Shown here one piece after another: positions 14,334-24,400 of a stretch of DNA of 34,738 nt. The stretch's first letter is position 1, and every line of letters begins with the position of its first letter. The translations under genes and the position numbers were made by a program. Below the pieces are notes generated by a model. That model was not told the DNA's origin, made no database searches, and saw only the letters and a program-made list of their open reading frames with translations. The stretch covers positions 1 to 34,738 of the forward strand of contig CAZPMT010000049.1 in assembly GCA_964587655.1 (NCBI GenBank), written 5' to 3'. Source of the DNA: CAZPMT01 sp964587655. GTDB taxonomy: Bacteria; Hydrogenedentota; Hydrogenedentia; Hydrogenedentales; SLHB01.

Positions 14334-15755
14334 TTATCTCGTGAGATGTCTCCTGGCGTCCGCGAGGAGTCTCTCCACCTCCCGTTCAGTTTCGGACGGC
14401 ATTGGCGTCGGGGTGTGTTCGCGTAGGAGGCGATCCTTCTCGGCGCGACAGCGGCTCATCATATCCTTGTGCTCGAGTTTCAGCCAGCCTTCCCAGTAGT
14501 TGCGGTCGAGGAGTTCCGGGAACCAGAGCTCCGTGCGGAAATGGTTGAAGGTGTGTTCTTCGGCGAGGTAGTTGCCATTGCCGCCGACTTTGCGGATGAC
14601 GTCGAGGCCGAGTGTTTCGTCGGAGAATTCGATGCCGCGGAGGATGCGCTCGATGTAGCCGATGACCTCGTGCTGCATTAACAGCATCGTCAGCGAAGTT
14701 CCGAGGTCGACGCCGCAAATACCGAGATGACCGAAGATATCGGCGCCCGCGAGCGCGCCGCAGAGCAGCGTCATGCCTGCTTCCATGCCGGCCTGGGCGT
14801 CAACGATCTTGCTGTCGGTGAGGCCGACGTTAATGTAGACCGGCAATTCGTAGAACTTGCCCATCTGGGTCATTGCCACGGCCATCAGGGCTTGCTCCGG
14901 CCCCGAGAAGATCAGTTGCGTCGTTTTCATGTCGAAGGCGTGCGGGATGCCGCCGTAGCAGACGGGCGTGCCGGATTTGATGAGTTGCACGACGCACACG
15001 CCCGCGAGGATCTCCGCGTTTTCCTGTACGAGTGTGCCGGCGAGCGTGCCTGGCCCGGTTGCGCCGACCTGCGCCATTGGTCCGATGGGCACTGGCAGAT
15101 TGAACCGCGCTGTCTCGAAAAGAAGATCTATGCCGTTGCGAGGAAACCGCAATGGGCTGATGGGCTCGAGGAACGGGTAAGCGAGCGGACGCCGCATAGC
15201 CTCTTCATCGCTTCCCGCCACAATCGAAAACAGGTCGAGCACGAACTTGGCCGAGGCGCGGTCGTGGAACCAGAACGTGATCGGCTTGGTGGTGTTCTTG
15301 AGCAATTCCGCCGCGCCGAACACGCAACGGCATTCCGCCGGAATGTCCTGCGCGTCCGCCATCGCGCCTACGACGTTGATGTTGGGGAGCGCATCTCCGA
15401 GACGGGCGGCGGTACGCACGTCGTCGAGGGTGGTGTATCGGCGATCCGTGAAGTCGTCGTTGACCCACAGCGCCTCGCCGGCGACGGAATTGTAATTCCG
15501 TTTTCCGAGGCCGAACTCGGCCTTCCTCGCGCGGTCACGACCGTAGATCGTGAATCGCTTGCCGCATTCCTTCAGACATCTCGCCACGAGGTCTGGGGGG
15601 ATCTTCACGCGTTGCCGCTGCCGATCAACGTTCGCTCCCGCGTCGGCGAAGCGGCCCAACATCTCCTCATGCGGCACGTGCACGCCGACGTCGTTTAAGA
15701 TATCGAGGGTGGCCTCGTGCAATCGCTTTACCTGAGCCTCCGCAAGCACTCTCAT
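14334..15755 (-). CDS. MttB-family (trimethylamine methyltransferase-like) protein without pyrrolysine
   Basis: A 473-residue protein starting at ATG 15755, with GAGG about seven bases upstream. MRVLAEAQVKRLHEATLDIL opens the MttB fold; GGIPHAFDMKTTQLIFSGPE and GHLGICGVDLGTSLTMLLMQ are recognisable family segments. No in-frame amber codon interrupts the gene, so it belongs to the non-pyrrolysine branch (COG5598), whose characterised members demethylate quaternary amines such as glycine betaine or proline betaine and pass the methyl group to a corrinoid protein. No corrinoid protein or MtgA-like partner gene is nearby, so the substrate and acceptor are unknown. It is divergent from the sulfatase-like gene across 153 bases that contain TAGAAT (15863-15868) but no convincing -35. 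Confidence 0.8.
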   Translation of the reverse strand: MRVLAEAQVKRLHEATLDILNDVGVHVPHEEMLGRFADAGANVDRQRQRVKIPPDLVARCLKECGKRFTIYGRDRARKAEFGLGKRNYNSVAGEALWVNDDFTDRRYTTLDDVRTAARLGDALPNINVVGAMADAQDIPAECRCVFGAAELLKNTTKPITFWFHDRASAKFVLDLFSIVAGSDEEAMRRPLAYPFLEPISPLRFPRNGIDLLFETARFNLPVPIGPMAQVGATGPGTLAGTLVQENAEILAGVCVVQLIKSGTPVCYGGIPHAFDMKTTQLIFSGPEQALMAVAMTQMGKFYELPVYINVGLTDSKIVDAQAGMEAGMTLLCGALAGADIFGHLGICGVDLGTSLTMLLMQHEVIGYIERILRGIEFSDETLGLDVIRKVGGNGNYLAEEHTFNHFRTELWFPELLDRNYWEGWLKLEHKDMMSRCRAEKDRLLREHTPTPMPSETEREVERLLADARRHLTR

Positions 15756-15908
15756 GTCTCGTCCTCGACCTCCAACGGTTTCGACGTCAATCCTAACCAA
15801 TCAACTTGGCCGATTACGAATGGGCGGCACAGTCCCGGTTATCATCAAAAGAGTCGTTAGTGTAGAATCAGCGAGCGCGTCGTGGGCGGCTATCGGAGCA
15901 TGTACGCC

Positions 15909-17483
15909 ATGGAACAGAATCAACACGCGGATGCAAAGCAGCGCCGAATCATTCATCCGTTTCTCTTCGCGATCTTTCCCGTGCTGTCGGTGTTTTCGAC
16001 GCATGTTGACCACGTCTCGATAAACGAAGTGTACTTGCCTCTGACGGTGATGCTGTTTGCGTGCGGGGCATCGTGGCTGTTCCTGCGATTTATCATTCCT
16101 CAGAGGCACAAGCGCGGTCTCGCGATGTCTCTCTTTCTTTTTGTCTTCTGGGCGTACGGCCCAGTGATCGATCAGGCGCGCGTCGTGATCGGGCATCGCG
16201 TTGTCGTCGGGAATCTCGTGCTGGGTGTGGGCGTGCTCAGCGTTGCTTTGGCCGTTGTGGCGGGGCTGTACGTGCTGCGCAGGTCGACTTATACGTTTGA
16301 GAAGGCTACCTCCTTCTTGAACAAGGCTTCGGCGTGCGCGGTGCTCGCTGCGTTGGGGACGCTGTGTTTCAAAGCGTCTCACGTTGGCTTGCCGGCGTCT
16401 CACGGGGAGTCCAGCCTGCCGGGCGGCCCGCAATCGCAGACCGCGGCGCAAGAGCCCGACGTCTACTACATCATTCTTGACGCCTATGCGCGGGAAGACA
16501 TCCTGCGCGATCTCTTTCATTATGACAACGGGCCGTTTCTATCGTTTCTGAAGGACCGGGGCTTCTATGTGGCGAACAAGAGCTACTCGAATTATCCGTG
16601 GACGCTTTTCTCTCTGTCTTCTTCGCTGAATATGGACTACTTGAGCGCGGGGGCTTCGGAGGCGGAGTCGCAGCGGGAGTTCGATCTAAGAGTCCAGAAC
16701 CAGTTTCGCTCGAATAGGGTCGTCGCACTGCTCAAGGAGCGCGGCTACGAATGCGTTAGCTTCACGAGCGGTTACTCGGCCACTGACGGCATGGATGTGG
16801 ATGTCACGCTTAAGCCGGGGCTCCTGCTGGGGGAGTTCGAGAACGTGCTCATCAACATGACGCCGCTACGCACGCTGCTGGGGAGAACGGAGTACCTCTC
16901 ACAATATACGATGCATCGGAAGCGCGTCATCTATGCGCTGGATTGGCTTCCGAAAGTGAGGCGCGGACGCAAGCCGCTGTTCGTCTTCGCGCACGTGACA
17001 ATACCGCACCCGCCGTTCGTCCTTGACGCCGCCGGTAAGGCCATCGAATCCGACAGGCCCTTCATCCTTCCCGACGGTCCTCAGTTCTTCGAGTCGGGCG
17101 GGACTGCGGCGGAGTACGTCTCCGGCTATACGGGACAAGTGACGTACGTCAACAAGCGGATGATGCAGATCATCGATCAGATCATTGCAGGCGCCCCGAA
17201 TGCCGTCATCCTGGTGCAGGGAGATCACGGGTCGAGGTTGAAGCTGACGCCGAATCTCGAGACGACGGACCTGCGGGAAGCGTTCGGCATCCTGAACGCG
17301 TACAGGCTCCCCGGGCGTGATGCGCAATCGCTGCTCCACGAGAGCATATCGCCCGTCAACAGTTTTCGCGTGGTTTTCAATGCTTATTTCGCGGCAGGGC
17401 GCCCGCTGTTGGAAGACCGCAGTTACAGTGGCGAAGGCGGCGACGGCTTTCACCTCGTCGAGGTGACAGAGAGATTGAAGTGA
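15909..17483 (+). CDS. Membrane-anchored sulfatase/alkaline-phosphatase-superfamily protein
   Basis: A 524-residue protein. ATG at 15909 has GGAG ten bases upstream; GTG 15882 and ATG 15900 are alternatives. The first 160 residues hold about four hydrophobic helices (for example LPLTVMLFACGASWLFL). The outer domain opens at DVYYIILDAYAREDILRDLF, which supplies the first metal Asp residues, continues through YSNYPWTLFSLSSSLNMDYL, where the Thr is the probable nucleophile, and ends with the metal motif QGDHGSR. The layout matches LtaS/EptA-like phospho- or sulfotransferases that modify surface glycans or lipids (family inference). Its stop shares one base with the next start (TGATG), so the two are translationally coupled. 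Confidence 0.75.
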   Translation: MEQNQHADAKQRRIIHPFLFAIFPVLSVFSTHVDHVSINEVYLPLTVMLFACGASWLFLRFIIPQRHKRGLAMSLFLFVFWAYGPVIDQARVVIGHRVVVGNLVLGVGVLSVALAVVAGLYVLRRSTYTFEKATSFLNKASACAVLAALGTLCFKASHVGLPASHGESSLPGGPQSQTAAQEPDVYYIILDAYAREDILRDLFHYDNGPFLSFLKDRGFYVANKSYSNYPWTLFSLSSSLNMDYLSAGASEAESQREFDLRVQNQFRSNRVVALLKERGYECVSFTSGYSATDGMDVDVTLKPGLLLGEFENVLINMTPLRTLLGRTEYLSQYTMHRKRVIYALDWLPKVRRGRKPLFVFAHVTIPHPPFVLDAAGKAIESDRPFILPDGPQFFESGGTAAEYVSGYTGQVTYVNKRMMQIIDQIIAGAPNAVILVQGDHGSRLKLTPNLETTDLREAFGILNAYRLPGRDAQSLLHESISPVNSFRVVFNAYFAAGRPLLEDRSYSGEGGDGFHLVEVTERLK

Positions 17484-19438
17484 TGGCGATTTCGAGCGTA
17501 GCGGCCGGACCTCGTGACGATGAGCGCGAAGAACTGCGCCATCGGGATCTGATCGTCGGGCTGATGCTGTGCCTTGCCTTCTGCGTTGTGGCCGTCGCGG
17601 TGCGCGGCGTGCGCTGGGACGAGACGTGGGAATACGCGCAGACCATGACCGGGAAGGCGCCGTATCCGGAAGGCCATCCTATGTTCCGCTACACGTTCGG
17701 CGCGTATTCGCTTCCGAACTATCTCAGCGCGGGGATGCTGTGGATCGGCCTGGGACCGATGTGGATATGCGGGTTTAGAAACGTGCTTTTCCTTTTCGCG
17801 ACGATAGCCCCGGTGTTCTTGATCACGAGCGTTTTGGCGCGAAACGTGGTTTGGGGATGCGTGGCGGCGTTGCTCGCGCTTGAGGGTATCTATCTTGAAT
17901 TCGACGGGAGTTATCCGTTGATGACGTGGCCCGAGCTTTATTCGAATGGCCACATCGGCGGCGGCTGGGCGCTGTTCAGTCTAGGTCTGCTGATGTCGGG
18001 TTTCCCAGCGGCAGCCTTCTTCCTCACTGGGCTGATGCCTTGCATCCACATCGGGCAAGTGTTGCCTTTGTTCTTCATCGCAACAGGATACGGCATCTTT
18101 GAGAAGGGGAGGGGAAACGCGGCGGTTCTCAAACGAATCCTGTTGTGGGGTGTTGCCGGGTTCGTTGTATCGGCGGCATTCCTCGTCTTGCAGAAGTGCG
18201 TCTTCTCGCTTCCAGCGCCCGCGTCCGGCCCCTACTTTTCGAACGAGGATGCGGATGCCCTTTGGAGAAGCTACACCGCATATCACGATATTCATCGGCG
18301 GCCTCCGGCGGGAAACGGGCAAGTCGCCCTGCTCGGCGCCATCCTGCTTTGCGCCGTCGCCGCGTGGTTTGACGCGCGCGGGACCTCCGGCAAGGATCGT
18401 TCGCTGGTCTCGCAGCCATTTCGGATACTTCTTATGTACTCGGCGGCGGTATGGGCAATTGTATGGGGCATGATGTTGATCCAGGCAATTCTCGGCACAA
18501 AAATGCCGTTTCTCCTGATAGGCTGGATGCCCTATCGATTGGTAAATCATATCGGCCCGCTGTTGCTATGCACGGTTGTCGGGATCCTGGGTGTTCGCAA
18601 GAAGGACGATGCCGCATGGACTTGGCCTTCGATCTTTCTGATTGGGGCACTGGTTTATTATCTGGCATTGCCGCTCCTGCCACACGTGGTTGGTTCCGCG
18701 ATCTGGTCGCGTTATCTGGCCAGAGGAGACGGGATCTTCTTCGGGCTGTATGGCGCGGCCATCGGAGGCGTAACGATCATGATGTGGGAACAGGGATTGG
18801 GGAGAAAGCTGTGGCCGGCGGCGATAGGGCTTGGCGTTGTGGCGCTGGCCGCTTATCATCATTTTGGCGCGGCGTGTCTTGCAGGTGGCTTTGTACTTGC
18901 TCTGCTTGGGCGCGCGTGTGAGCCGCGGCTGGGCCGGTTTGTACAGTTTGCGGCGAGACCGGCGGTTGCCATGGCGCTGTGCGTCGCGGTCGCGCTTCTC
19001 ATGTTCGGACAACAATGGCATACGCGGCGGTGCCTTCCCACGAGCGAATTTGATCGTCACATCTCGCAGTATCTGCAAGAGCAAGGGCAGCCTGTCGCGA
19101 TGCTGGCGGGGCCGCCGAACGAGTTCATGCTGCAGGCGAGGACAGGGCATCCCGTTTTCGCGGAAGCGGCCACGGCGTCCTACCTTACTTACATGCCGGA
19201 ACTGGGTCCTGTCTTTCAGAAGATGCTCTTAGATATGTATGGGCTGCGATTCGATCGCAAAGGCGGCGGTGAAGAACCGTCGTGGCGGGAGCTTTGGCAT
19301 GCGCGTCCGCGAGAGGAATGGCAGCGGCTCGCGAATGAGTATTCCTTCCACTACGTGATCGGCTGCGACTCGATGCCGCTCGACCTGCCGTTGGCGTTTC
19401 GCGACGGCCCGAACGCTCTCTATCGCGTGCCGGAGTGA
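17483..19438 (+). CDS. Polytopic membrane protein, GT-C glycosyltransferase-like
   Basis: A 651-residue protein with roughly ten to thirteen membrane helices over residues 25-510 and a soluble tail of about 140 residues. VRWDETWEYAQTM follows the first helix. An acidic pair in the first outer loop is the hallmark of lipid-linked GT-C glycosyltransferases (PMT/ArnT type), so a glycosyl or phospho-sugar transferase role is the best guess; I cannot name a family. The ATG lies inside the overlap with the preceding sulfatase-like gene, which implies that the two act together, probably on an extracellular polymer. The tail (QYLQEQGQPVAMLAGPPNEF ... FHYVIGCDSMPLDLP) resembles periplasmic tails of such enzymes. 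Confidence 0.6.
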   Translation: MAISSVAAGPRDDEREELRHRDLIVGLMLCLAFCVVAVAVRGVRWDETWEYAQTMTGKAPYPEGHPMFRYTFGAYSLPNYLSAGMLWIGLGPMWICGFRNVLFLFATIAPVFLITSVLARNVVWGCVAALLALEGIYLEFDGSYPLMTWPELYSNGHIGGGWALFSLGLLMSGFPAAAFFLTGLMPCIHIGQVLPLFFIATGYGIFEKGRGNAAVLKRILLWGVAGFVVSAAFLVLQKCVFSLPAPASGPYFSNEDADALWRSYTAYHDIHRRPPAGNGQVALLGAILLCAVAAWFDARGTSGKDRSLVSQPFRILLMYSAAVWAIVWGMMLIQAILGTKMPFLLIGWMPYRLVNHIGPLLLCTVVGILGVRKKDDAAWTWPSIFLIGALVYYLALPLLPHVVGSAIWSRYLARGDGIFFGLYGAAIGGVTIMMWEQGLGRKLWPAAIGLGVVALAAYHHFGAACLAGGFVLALLGRACEPRLGRFVQFAARPAVAMALCVAVALLMFGQQWHTRRCLPTSEFDRHISQYLQEQGQPVAMLAGPPNEFMLQARTGHPVFAEAATASYLTYMPELGPVFQKMLLDMYGLRFDRKGGGEEPSWRELWHARPREEWQRLANEYSFHYVIGCDSMPLDLPLAFRDGPNALYRVPE

Positions 19439-19458
19439 GGGTGCGATAGGGGATCCGT

Positions 19459-19488
19459 TTGTCGCAGGGCGTCCCATGCCGATATAAT
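19459..19488 (+). promoter_or_regulatory. Promoter of the aldolase-kinase operon
   Basis: TTGTCG (19459-19464) and a perfect TATAAT (19483-19488) with an 18-base spacer. The start would fall near 19495. GAGGAG at 19512-19517 is six bases before the ATG. Confidence 0.7.
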
Positions 19489-19523
19489 CCCGCAATGCAT
19501 CGGAATTCAGTGAGGAGAACGTA

Positions 19524-20327
19524 ATGGACTTGGCCAAAAGGATCCGCTTGAACCGCATCTTTTCTGGGCACGCCAGCGGACGGTTGTGTTCCGTTGCCGT
19601 GGATCATTTCATAGGGTATCAGAAAGGGCTTCCTGCGGGGTTGACCAACGTGCCCGAAACGATCGCCAAACTCATGAAGGCGCGTCCGGACGCCGTTACC
19701 ATGTTGAAAGGGATGGCCAAGGGCGTGTGGGAACCGTACGCCGGGACGGTCCCTTTGATCATCCAGTCGATCTACTTTACGCCTGACGACGCGATCATCG
19801 ATTGCATTGCGACCGCGAACGAGGTGCTGCGTCTCGGGGCGGATGCCATCGCGGTGGCAATCGGGTGCCGCGGGCCGAACGAAGGGAAGTATCTCAAGCT
19901 GTTGACGAAGGCGGTCGAGGACGCCGACGAGATCGGCTTGCCCGTCATGGCGCACATATACCCGCGCGACTTTACCGACGGCGCGCGCATCGTCCATGAT
20001 CATGAAAACATCATGTGGGCGGTCCGGTGCGGCATCGAGTGCGGCGCCGACGTCATTAAGGTCCCGTTCACGGGAGACGTGGCTTCCTACCGCGAGATCG
20101 TCGCGACGAGTCCCGTTCCCGTCGTGGCTGCCGGCGGGCCGCGCACGAACACGCTGAAGGAAGCCCTCGATATGCTCTCGAAAGTGATTGAATCGGGCGC
20201 GCGCGGCGCGACTATCGGACGCAACATCTGGGGCATGCCGGATCCCGCAAAGGCCCTAGTGGCATGCAAGGCGGTCATACACGAAGGTGTCTCTTCCGGC
20301 GAGGCGATGAAGCGCGCCGGCCTTTAG
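19524..20327 (+). CDS. Class I aldolase of the DeoC/LacD/FbaB superfamily
   Basis: A 267-residue TIM-barrel protein. SVAVDHFIGYQKGLP holds the conserved VDH near strand 1, DAIAVAIGCRGPNEGKYLK follows, and GADVIKVPFTGD carries the Schiff-base Lys179. PVPVVAAGGPRTNT and GARGATIGRNIWGMPDPAKA make up the phosphate-binding site, as in archaeal FBP aldolase, LsrF and sulfofructose-phosphate aldolase. The enzyme should cleave a ketose 1-phosphate or 1,6-bisphosphate. The sugar kinase gene follows after 13 bases, which fits a phosphorylate-then-cleave pathway. The exact substrate cannot be read from sequence alone. Confidence 0.8.
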   Translation: MDLAKRIRLNRIFSGHASGRLCSVAVDHFIGYQKGLPAGLTNVPETIAKLMKARPDAVTMLKGMAKGVWEPYAGTVPLIIQSIYFTPDDAIIDCIATANEVLRLGADAIAVAIGCRGPNEGKYLKLLTKAVEDADEIGLPVMAHIYPRDFTDGARIVHDHENIMWAVRCGIECGADVIKVPFTGDVASYREIVATSPVPVVAAGGPRTNTLKEALDMLSKVIESGARGATIGRNIWGMPDPAKALVACKAVIHEGVSSGEAMKRAGL

Positions 20328-20340
20328 TCTTGGAGAGGCG

Positions 20341-21306
20341 ATGACGGCAAAAACGATTGATCTCTTCGGATTTGGCATTGTCGCCGTTGACGACCTGATC
20401 GAGATCCCCTATTTCCCGCCGCCCGGCGGAAAGATCGAGGTCGTCTCGCGTCGGCGCCAGGGTGGCGGGCTTTGCGCGACCGCGCTCGTGGCCGCGGCGC
20501 GGCTTGGGCTGAAATGCATGTACGGCGGATTCCTGGGCCGCAACGAGTTGTCAGAGTTCGCGCGCGAGACGTTTCGCAAAGAGGGCGTCGGCTTCGTCGA
20601 GGAGGTTGCGTATCCGGAGGCGGAGCCTTTCCACTCATCCATACTTGTCGATCGAAAGACGGGCGAGCGCACGATTTTCTATTCGCGCGAGAAGGTTGTC
20701 GAGCCGAATCCTCGGAACATCCGCGCGGACCTCATTGCGGAAAGCCGTGCGCTCTTTGTGGACCACCTTGGGCCGCAAGGGACCATCCAGGCATGCAAGG
20801 TGGCGCGCAGACTTGGTATTCCGATCATCGCCGACATCGAGAACGTCAATGAATCCGGCGTTCGCGAGGTGATCAACCTGGCCGACCACCTCGTAATCTC
20901 GATTCGGCTTGCGCTCGAACTCACGGGTTGCGACGACACTGAGTCCACCGTGATCTCGCTTGCGCAGAATCGCGTCTGCACGGTCTTGACCGACGGCGCA
21001 CGCGGGTGTTGGTTCGTCGAGGGGCGCGAGATGCGCGTGCATCACCAGCCGGCTTTCGAGGTGGACGTGACCGATACGACCGGCTGCGGAGACGTGTTCC
21101 ACGGCGCATACGCCGCGGCGCTGCTTTCCGGCATGGCGATAACGGCGGTGATTGCGTTCGCATCGGCCGCCGCCGCCATCAAGGCGACACGCCCCGGAGG
21201 ACAACTCGGCATTCCGGATCGCGCAACGGTTGAACGTTTCCTCGCGGAGCGCCGGAATAGGCAACGAAAGCGGATCTGCGTTCGTGAGACTAGATTCGGC
21301 AATTGA
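20341..21306 (+). CDS. PfkB-family (ribokinase-like) sugar kinase
   Basis: A 321-residue protein; GGAGAGG precedes the ATG by three to four bases. GKIEVVSRRRQGGGLCATAL is the substrate-side PfkB signature 1 with its GG pair, and VDVTDTTGCGDVFHGAYAAA is signature 2 with the catalytic base Asp251 in GCGD. The N-terminal FGFGIVAVDDLIEIPYFPP matches the ribokinase fold. It phosphorylates a sugar or ketose using ATP. With the adjacent aldolase it forms a short catabolic operon; candidates include tagatose, fructose 1-phosphate, deoxy-sugar and sulfofructose pathways. The C-terminus (RNRQRKRICVRETRFGN) is an unusual basic extension beyond the fold. Confidence 0.85.
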   Translation: MTAKTIDLFGFGIVAVDDLIEIPYFPPPGGKIEVVSRRRQGGGLCATALVAAARLGLKCMYGGFLGRNELSEFARETFRKEGVGFVEEVAYPEAEPFHSSILVDRKTGERTIFYSREKVVEPNPRNIRADLIAESRALFVDHLGPQGTIQACKVARRLGIPIIADIENVNESGVREVINLADHLVISIRLALELTGCDDTESTVISLAQNRVCTVLTDGARGCWFVEGREMRVHHQPAFEVDVTDTTGCGDVFHGAYAAALLSGMAITAVIAFASAAAAIKATRPGGQLGIPDRATVERFLAERRNRQRKRICVRETRFGN

Positions 21307-21329
21307 AGCCAGTTGGGTTTGTCCAAGCA

Positions 21330-21417
21330 GTGGACAAAGTGGACGTTGTGGACAAAGTGGACGCAACCAGGTGATCCTTTTCGGCGTCCACATCGTCCAC
21401 AAAGTCCACGCCGTCCA
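21330..21417. repeat. Inverted array of 9-base TGGAC repeats (hairpin 1)
   Basis: Left arm: four TGGAC units at 21331, 21340, 21349 and 21358, spaced exactly nine bases apart. Right arm: four complementary GTCCA units at 21386, 21395, 21404 and 21413. The arms pair at every TGGAC with partial mismatches in the four-base spacers, leaving a loop of about 19 bases. It lies between the convergent kinase and HzsA-like genes and may act as a bidirectional terminator. A T-run is not present. Confidence 0.75.
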
Positions 21418-21465
21418 CCATTTCGGGAAGCACCTTCAATCTTGACTGCCGAATCTAGGGTGAGA

Positions 21466-24400
21466 CTACCTTGCCGGCGGTGCAGTGGCGGCGAGCTTGG
21501 CGGGCGGCACGGGCCGCTTCTGGCGCTCGATGTAATCCGCCCATAGGGGACAGTTCATGTCGATCCAGGTCTTGACGCGAACCATTTCATCCGTGGTGAG
21601 GCGGACGTCATGGTGACCTGCATCGAGTATTTCCCACAGCTTGCTCTTGACACTGCCAAACGTGAGCGGAGCAATCTTCTCGCAGCCGCCGGAATTCCAT
21701 CCGCAATCGAGATAGTGCACGAGACCTTTCGTGATAAGGGTGCGGTAACTCGCGGGCACGTTGTCGGCATCGAGGGTGCTCGTGAGATCGATTCCGTCCT
21801 TTTGTTCAGCGTTGTGGCATTGAATGCACTTGGCATCCAACACCGGCTGGACAACTTCGTCGAACGAGAATGGGCGCGCGCCCCATGACGGCGGCGTCAG
21901 TTCGCGAGCGGTGCGTGCGGCGGGTCTTGAAGCGTTGCTCGGCGCCATCTGCCGGCTTTCGTGGCATCCGATGCAACTGCGTTTTTCGCCGGGCTGGAGT
22001 TGGACCACGCTGCGCATTCGCTGGATCTCGTTGAAATCCTTATCGAGCGCTTGAAAGTAGAGCACTTTACCAGAGGGCGCGAAGAAGCGTGCTGAGCCGT
22101 CCTCTTCGACCGGCACGATCCCGAGCGGCGCTTTTGCGACATAGGCGGGCCAGCCAAAGGGTCCGGCCACTTTGTCGTCGGGCGCGGCGTACCACTGCAT
22201 GAATGCCTCATGGTCTTTCGGATACTCACCGTTCGCTTGCATCTCCAGAGTGTGAGGGACTTCCTCGACGACGCGAATGTATTTCACGTCGCCACGCTTG
22301 ACGGCGGGCTCGAGCCCGCGATAGACGTCCGCCAGGATAAACTCGCCTCGTTCCTCGTTCGGTTTGATCGCGCCCGCGACTGCCGGGGGGGCCATCCGCG
22401 CCTGAAAAACCGTCGGACACATGGAGGAAATCGAGGGGTCCGTGTAGATGAGTTCGCGGTTGCCGAAACGGTCGATGACGTAGAGTCCGAACAGATCGCG
22501 CGGCGCGTGCGAACAGAGGAAGTAGTCGCGGGCGATGGGGAACGCCTCGCGGAAACACTCTTCCATCGGGGGTGCGCCCGGCCAGGGGACTTCAGGCGTG
22601 ATGCAATTGATCGCCGCCGGGTTGAAGCGGCCCTTGTCGACGTCGATCAGCGCAATCGGGCCGTTGAGATCGCCGAAATGGGAGATGAGCGTGCAGCAGA
22701 TCTCTCGCGTTCCTGGGACTTCGCGTCCGTTCACGTAGCCGTTGGGTTGGATGATGTCGTTGCCGAAGATCATTTCCGGGAACGTGCCATCGGGGCGAAT
22801 GGACCAGAGCGTGTGGCCGAAGTCCGCGCCCTTGTCGAGGTACTCCCAGCGCGTCCAGAGAATACGGCCGTCGTTCATGACGCTCGGCGCCCACTCCGTG
22901 AGATTCGCGAGGGATACGGGCCTTATGTTCTGTCCGTCGGGTTCCATCCGAAAGAGTATCGACGACTGGGGCCGCCAGCAGAAAACGCGGGAAGTGCAGC
23001 GGGTCGATATGAACGCGAGGCCGCCGTCGGGCAAAGGGCAGGGCCAGAAGTCGTGGAAAGGGCCGTCCGTAAGCTGTCTGAGGCCGCTCCCGTCCGTGTT
23101 CATGCCCATGAGGTGATAGTAGCCGTCGGCCGTGGGACGATATCCGAAGTACACCGTCGAGAGATCGAAGCTCGCGACCGGATTGCGCGCGATGCCGCCC
23201 TGCGAATCGAACAGCTCTTTCAACGCGATGGCCGACGGGTCGAATCGATCATTGTCGAAGGGGATCTCGGCGACGAAAATGCCGCCGCCCGGACGGAACG
23301 GCGCATCGAAGTAGTCGCTGTAATTGTGCGATGGTTTGAAAGGATTGCGCTTCACGAAAAGGATCTTGGACATCGCCGCAAGGTCGGGATCGCGCAGGAG
23401 CAGATTGCGTTTGGCGATGCGCGCATCGAAGAAGGCTTTCCGTTCGGCGACCGGACGAGGCCTCGTCGAAGTGAGCAGTTTCTCCTGCCGCGCGCGCCAT
23501 TCGGCGAGGTCTTCCTTGTCGTGCGCCACGTCGATGCCCTTGTTCTCGAGTCTTGCGACCATCTCTTCCATGAGCGTGAGGGTACGCTCCAAGGGATCGT
23601 AGCGGAACAGGTGGAGTTCGTAAGGCTTGCTGTCGCCTTCGGCGATGGCCAGGTTGAACTCGGGGCCAATCGGACCGCGGCTCGCGGGAATTGAGATGGT
23701 CGTCTGGCGCCCAGGTTCAAGAGGGACTCCCTTGTCGAAGCCAGGGGCGTTCGTCGTCAGGGTAATCGGCTTGCCTTGCCGGGTAGCGGTTATTCTCACA
23801 CGGAAGCCATGTTTCAGGTCTGGCGGCTCTTCGGCGATTGCGAGCGTGGCGAAAACGAAATTCACGGGGCGGCCGAGATTGCCCGTGTGTTTTGCGCCCA
23901 TGCCGAGGCCGACGCGTAGGCCCTGTTCCTGGCAATCCGGCAGGAGATCGAGAGGCAGTCGCATCTCGAAGCGTGTGAGGTCCTCATTGAAGGCGCCATC
24001 GAGCGGCGTGCTCCTGTCAACCTTACGGTTGAGATAGGTGTTGAAGGCGAGGCCGTCCTCGTTGCAGACGATAACGCCGCAGGCCTTCATATCCGGCGTC
24101 GAAACGACGGCGAGATGGCTGCTGAGCAACCGGTCCGTCTGTACGGCGAGGAAAAGGTCCGTATCGCGCCAGCCGGCCCAGACTTCATAGCTCACGCACG
24201 GCGCGAGATCTGAGTCGTACGGAAAGGCGACGCGCGCGACGCCTCGGGACGCCTCGCGCCAGCACGCGTCATCCAGGACACCGTCGAATTTCGGAGGCCG
24301 CGTGACGGGAGGCAAGGGAAGAGAGTCATCGCCGGCGTGACGCGGATACTCCTTGACGCGCCCGTTGTACGGCACGAGGTCGGGACTGAGGTCCGCCCGG

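Noticed and set aside
14334..15755. Pyrrolysine-containing trimethylamine methyltransferase
   Set aside because: The frame is continuous without an in-frame TAG, so it is a non-pyrrolysine homologue.
21330..21417. TGGAC array as a CRISPR array
   Set aside because: Units of five bases with four-base spacers and an inverted second half do not fit a CRISPR repeat-spacer layout, and no cas genes are present.
22210..23694. 494-codon plus-strand open frame
   Set aside because: It lies wholly antisense to the HzsA-like gene, whose protein has clear domains; the arginine- and valine-rich composition is typical of a shadow frame.
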